From Linepithema humile (taxonomy: Eukaryota; Arthropoda; Insecta; Hymenoptera; Formicidae): DNA of 64,000 nt. Location of the stretch: the NCBI RefSeq assembly GCF_040581485.1, contig NC_090128.1:11036001-11100000 (forward strand), read 5' to 3'. Below are positions 59,404 through 64,000 of this stretch, in pieces. The stretch's first letter is position 1, and every line of letters begins with the position of its first letter. Both the position numbers and the translations under genes were made by a program. Under the pieces are notes generated by a model. The model saw only the letters and a list, made by a program, of their open reading frames with translations. It was not told where the DNA came from and ran no database searches.

Positions 59404-60978
59404 CCCAGATAGCACAAGGATATCCTGAGGACATCCTAAGGCCATCCAGGACATACATGTAGGATATCCTAAGGATATCCCATTTTTATCCGTGGATATC
59501 TTTTGGACGTCCTCGGGAAGAGAAAATGATAGCCGTATATTAGCCTCTGGAGAGTCCAGGGAGATCCTGTGGAACATCCTAAGGATTTCTGCAGGATATA
59601 TTAGGGATATTTTTCGTATGTTTTAAAGAGCAAATTCTGGGCATCAATGTACTTTTTTCCTAGAAGCGAACACGTAAAAAATGAAAAGTTTTACGTGAAT
59701 TTGATAAATAAAATTGCCGAATTCGTGCAAAACTTTTCACTTTTCACATTTTTGCTTTTAGGGAAAAATTACATGATTGATGCTCTGAAAGTAAAATAAA
59801 TTATATATTATATATTATGGCCATATCGGTCGGAACCTCTATAAATAAACGGAATCTATGAAGCAATTCTAATTAACTCATGCTCTAATAGTTTCTTTAA
59901 ACTATGATTATTGGTTAATAATTAAGAATAAAGTATAAAGATTTAATCTTAATAATAATATTTATTTAAAAGAAATAAATTTAACAAAATTTATAAATTA
60001 TATAATTTATTTTCAGTTTATTATGCATTATATACATATATATATTTATTTAAAATATACCGGGTGTTTAGGACCACCCGTCCCACCCTTTTAAAACGTA
60101 GGGATGTGCTTGTACAAAAAAATGGCTCAGACGAAATTTGCATGATTTCGAAGGATCTATCTGATGGTGACCTTGACTTTGACCTCGCAGTTGATTTTTA
60201 AGGTCATTTGAAGGTCAGAGTTATTTTTTTAAATGGAAACCCCTATTTTTGATTCCAAAATCTAATAGCTGGTGTCAAGAGCTTTTCAAAACACTATAAT
60301 GAAATTATTTTTTATTAAGTACTTTTCGAGTTATGAGGCTTGTAAATTACAGTATTTTGACATAAAATACAAAATATCTTGTAAAATATTCAATTTTTGG
60401 GAATCTTACCTTAATACTTTTATGCATAAAATAATGCATAAAATAATTACTGTTTTATTGCTTCTTTAACTTAAAACTAGACAATTTCTGTTTAAATCTT
60501 TTTAAAAAATATATTTTTTAAAGACATTTTAAATAAATATTTAAAATAGATCTTTTTCTGGGTGGTATTTATAGTCCGATTTTATATTTAGAATCGTCTT
60601 ATGATTTCATTCAACTAATGAAATAATGTTGCACAACCATTTTGTTGATTGAATGAGGTTTTAAAATGATTTCGAATATAAAATCGGATTATGAACACCA
60701 TCCTATATTTAATGATTTTATCTGGATTTTATCTGGATAAAAAAAGATATCCAGGGGACATTGTGTTGGGATCTAATTTAATCATATGTAGGATATCCCA
60801 GGGATATCCCAGGGATTTATTTTTGGATGTCCTACGGATATCTGAAAAGCGGACATTCGGATATCCCACGGATGCCCTACGGATATCCTACGGCTTTGTA
60901 CAGACATCCCAGGGATATCTGAAAATCCTTTACATTACATCCCACGGACATCCGTAGAATGAAATTTTGCTATGTGGG
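59404..60978. mobile_element. Reiterated GGATATCC-word element with CCCAGATAGC-type ends
   Basis: The left end reads CCCAGATAGCACAAGGATAT and the right end TTTTGCTATGTGGG, an imperfect inverted pair. Near both ends many variants of GGATATCC, GGACATCC and ATCCCAGGG occur on both strands (59420-59600 and 60750-60950). The middle contains a separate inserted repeat (60061-60470). It is non-coding, and no known superfamily is assigned. It could also be two elements facing each other. Confidence 0.45.
60061..60470. repeat. Partial relative of the 1.1-kb foldback MITE
   Basis: The stretch at about 60230-60440 is highly similar to 22600-22800 (AGAGCTTTTCAAAACACTATA, TACTTTTCGAGTTATGA, CAGTATTTTGACATAAAATAC). 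The beginning, GGTGTTTAGGACCACCCG, is different from the other copy, so this is a diverged or rearranged one-armed family member. Confidence 0.7.
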
Positions 60979-61029
60979 ATAGGTCTACGGGGGAAACTAC
61001 TTAAAAAAAAACGCGTCAGCATTAGTATC

Positions 61030-61285
61030 TCATGGGTGACGTGGAAATCTATTAAAATATTTCCACTTAATAAATTTAAAAATAAAAAATTTATCTTTAA
61101 TAAATTTTAATAAATTTTTTTAAATTTTAATAAATAGGGAGAAAAACCCACTCATAATCAGATAGCGCCGCTCCTAACGCTCGGCGGCGCTGGCCCTAGC
61201 GGCTGCGGCGCGCGCGGTAAGGAGAGGAAAGAAGGTGTATACCGCGGAAATCGGCTGAAATGTTCAACTAATTCCGAACACTGAT
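61030..61285. mobile_element. CAGGGCTCGG hAT-type MITE, degraded partial copy
   Basis: The right arm (AGCGCCGCTCCTAACGCTCGG, GGCCCTAGCGGCTGC, AATTCCGAACACTG) matches those at 49585-50010 and 22975-23204. The GGGTGACGTGGAAATCTATT centre matches the middle of the 49.6-kb copy in inverted orientation. The left arm is missing and the tip has changed. Confidence 0.7.
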
Positions 61286-61289
61286 TTAG

Positions 61290-61400
61290 AACAACGTCTA
61301 GCGAGACGCACCGCTCGCCGCTCCCCGCTCGCCGCTTGTCGCTCGCCGCTTACCGCACGCCGCGCGCCAAGCGACCGTAGTCTGTAGGCGGTCGTATCTC
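61290..61400. repeat. GC-rich CGCTCGCCG simple repeat
   Basis: A degenerate run of CGCTCGCCGC words, strongly GC-rich against an AT-rich background. No coding meaning is evident. Confidence 0.6.
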
Positions 61401-61548
61401 AGCCGTGCGTTCGCATTCGGTAATCTTTAATAATTAATATCTCTTTAACCCTTGTGAAAATTGTAAAATGGTAGAGGACTTTTCGATTCAGTTTGGTCTG
61501 CTCTACCGGCATACGGCCGCTGTGTCAAAATTTTTGGGACACCCTGTA

Positions 61549-61880
61549 TAATTAATTATATTATATACTATATTTTATCATATTTTACATATATATTATA
61601 CTATATATACTATATATATTATAAAAAAATAAAAAAAATATTAAAAAAATAAAAATATTTATTAAAAAACGCAAAAAAAAACTTGGCGCTACTACAGTAA
61701 ACTACATGTTAATTTCATTACTTTGAAGTGTAGCAGCGCCAAGTTTTTTTGCGTTTTTTAATAAATATTTTTATTTTTTAAATATTTTTTTAATTTTTTT
61801 ATAATATATATAGTATATATAGTATAATATATATGTAAAATATGATAAAATATAGTATATAATATAATTAATTATATATA
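61549..61880. repeat. Long AT-rich palindrome with a GGCGCTACT stem
   Basis: Arms of about 145 bp (61549-61695 and about 61730-61880) are close inverted copies. Next to the loop the stem is AACTTGGCGCTACTACAGT, paired with CACTGTAGTAG-like sequence containing AGCGCCAAGTT. The outer parts are TA-rich. The preceding GGGACACCCTGTATAATT looks like the tail of a CAGGGTGTCC-type MITE. Confidence 0.7.
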
Positions 61881-62670
61881 CGACAGCTTTATGTACAAGA
61901 GTTTTATAGAAGAGTTTTATAGAAATAGTGTACAAGTTTTTTCATAGTTCTTTAGTCCCACTTGGTGCCATTTCCTATCATATTTTTTTGTATATCATAT
62001 TGATATATCATATTGTATATCATGTTGTATATCATTGATATCATATTTTTTTGTAAGAAATATATAGGATAGCTTTTTTTGAAAATTTTAATATATACGA
62101 CAGGTTTTTTTGAAAGGTTTAATATATACGACAATTTTTTTGAAAAGTGGACTTTACGCCATACTTATGTGGGGAGGTGTGTAGAGTTTTTGTATAATCA
62201 GTTTGTACCAGAGTTCAGTGGATGAAATCGATATGCGTACGAGTCGCGAAAGTATTCGAGCGCTTTGATGAAACATTTAATGGTTAAAAAATGTAAATTT
62301 ATAATTATAATTAATCACGTAATATAATGTCAAAGTTTATTCGCCGTTTTTCAATGAAGCCAATGGACTCCAAACATACATTTATATCGTACTAATTAAC
62401 TCATACGACCACGCAATTCATATGGCATTTTTGAATTTTGCAAACGCGAGCAATGCATTTTCGGTTACAAAATACAATTCTGAAACAATTTCTGTTATTA
62501 CAAGCGCGAAACATTCTACCCGTTGAAAAACTCATTAGCGTAACAATGTCCAATGGAGCAATATCGCGATTCCAAAAATGTTAAACGCGAATATTACCAG
62601 AAAAGTTAATTATCATCATTTGCTTTTATTATCACATCGATCAGCAATGTTTCATAATTAAACATTTAGA

Positions 62671-62890
62671 ATAATCAGGAAAAAGAGGCAAAAAGAGCCG
62701 TTGCAAGGTGTTCGTGCATAAATTCAAATTATATTATGGATATAAATTACATTTAAAATCAAACGTTTCTGCCTATGTTAGGTCTTCCTCAGTGACAATA
62801 CGAAAAATTACAAAATAAAAACATTGTCTTGATAGTCGAAACATTAAAATATAAAATCTTTTTTCGCCTCTTTTTCCTGATTATTGTTAA
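62671..62890 (-). repeat. Inverted-end repeat with hammerhead-ribozyme-like core (Penelope-like)
   Basis: The ends AATAATCAGGAAAAAGAGGC and its complement border about 220 bp. On the minus strand, 62792-62765 reads CTGAGGA, a hairpin-forming ACCTAACATAGG, then GAAAC. These are the conserved CUGANGA and GAAA core words of hammerhead ribozymes, in the right order and spacing. Hammerhead motifs are known in the pseudo-LTRs of Penelope-like retroelements, so this may be a solo remnant. Stem pairing next to the core is imperfect and no closed stem III is obvious. Confidence 0.5.
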
Positions 62891-62892
62891 TT

Positions 62893-64000
62893 TTGGAGTC
62901 TATTACTAATTCTAAATTGTTAAACATTTAGCTTTTATCTTTATTTTTAAAAAATGTATGAAAAGATATAGGTATTATTAAACTTTATTTAATCGTGTAA
63001 CTTAACGCGTATAATCATGACACTTATACAGTTACTTCTGGAATAAAAGCATTTCAAAATTCGTAATGTGACTCGTTGTATGTGATTTTTTTGGAAAATT
63101 CTCATATTATATTATGTCTCTAATGTCTTCCTGTTGATTTTAGGTATGGAATAAAAGAATGGTATAAACGAAAACCATCCTCATCCAGTTGGAATATTTG
63201 CTGGTCATAGAAGATGGAAAACTTACATTGATTCACGCAATGGTACCCGTATTTAACGTAACCAATTCTAAAGAGCAATCTATCAAATTATGAGATATGC
63301 GAATGTTCTCCAAATATAGAGACAAGTTTGATTTTTTGCATACTGTTTTCGACCCTGTTTGCTGTGAAATGGAACACAGGTTTCAATCTCTGCCTCAACA
63401 AAGGTTTGATATTTTATTTAAGCAGTGTAAGTGAAAATGTATAAGACATCAAAGCTATTGTTTTATTTCTAAGTTGTTTCGATCAAACTAAACTGTATGT
63501 ATTAGATTATGATGTCATATAATACATCATCGACATACATTACTCTATAATACGGGTACATAAGCTTGCCGCATGCCCCGATATGTTCCAATAAGCTCCA
63601 ATCTACGGTTTCACGTCACGTATGCGATGCGAACAAATCTATATTTATGATACCAGTGTCATTACATATTTTGGTGATTCCGTTCTTAAAACTTTGATAC
63701 ATTATTGATTCTCGCCAGCAGCCATGACTGGCCAAAGATATGGGTGATTCGTTGGGTCGACTTGTCAGTGAGTTCTGACATGTATTCCTTTTAGTTTACC
63801 TTTGTATTCCCACTTGGCTACTAGACCATCTCATTGCAAGCAAAGAATTATTAATGTTTTATCTTACTTTAACAAATAATGGATTTAAAAAATATCACAA
63901 CTTTTAGTCACCATGTACATGTCAAATAAAAATTTAATCGAGCATTTAAAAAATGAAAAACTAAAACAATATGAAAATATTGTTTATATAATTTTTCGGT
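62893..64000. other. Unassigned DNA at the window end
   Basis: Around 63316-63432 the plus strand reads DKFDFLHTVFDPVCCEMEHRFQSLPQQRFDILFKQC in pieces, reminiscent of a central hAT-transposase segment, but stops surround it and the match is weak. No other gene is recognised. Confidence 0.3.

Noticed and set aside
63316..63432. Possible hAT transposase fragment near the window end
   Set aside because: The match is short, interrupted by stops and rests on memory of a weak pattern; mentioned only within the end-region entry.
1..64000. tRNA, rRNA, CRISPR arrays or bacterial operons
   Set aside because: No cloverleaf-type A/B boxes, rRNA blocks or regularly spaced direct repeats with unique spacers were seen; the composition and introns are eukaryotic.

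Overview
The window looks like AT-rich insect nuclear DNA, most likely from an ant or another hymenopteran. That placement is inferred from the introns, one conserved animal gene, DUF4806-type genes and a dense mixture of animal DNA transposons. There is no bacterial or viral gene content. No RNA gene, CRISPR array or operon was found.

Layout. (1) About 1-4100: AT-rich non-coding DNA with small inverted-repeat elements. (2) 4142-16374, minus strand: a complete gene for an SCYL2-like (SCY1-like 2) pseudokinase. It has 14 coding exons whose splice phases all agree and encodes about 845 residues. A likely non-coding first exon and CpG-rich promoter lie at about 19.3-20.7 kb. (3) 20.7-25.5 kb: gene-free DNA with a 1.1-kb foldback element that carries a nested hAT-type MITE. 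(4) 25.9-33.4 kb: a P-element/THAP-type transposon on the minus strand, broken by a 275-bp tandem duplication and by several nested elements. One of these is a hAT foldback with an exact 8-bp target duplication. (5) 33.5-37.1 kb: a broken MADF-domain gene with a TTAA-flanked (Kolobok-like) transposon in its intron, then a 365-bp tandem array. (6) 37.1-42.7 kb: MITEs, a decayed PIF/Harbinger transposase and a decayed Copia fragment. (7) 43.0-47.5 kb: a nearly complete Ty1/Copia retrotransposon (gag, protease, integrase, reverse transcriptase, RNase H and 3' LTR). (8) 47.7-58.8 kb: two convergent DUF4806-type genes. Between them is a 2-kb foldback element built of 153-bp repeats and bounded by an 8-bp duplication. 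(9) 58.8-64 kb: non-coding DNA rich in palindromes and reiterated-word elements. One repeat carries a hammerhead-ribozyme-like core of the kind known from Penelope-like elements, and a degraded relative lies near the other end of the window.

Only SCYL2 looks like an intact housekeeping gene. The two DUF4806-type genes are plausible lineage-specific genes with local defects or unresolved exons. Most of the remaining coding sequence belongs to transposons, many of them nested, and their target-site duplications allow the order of insertion to be read.
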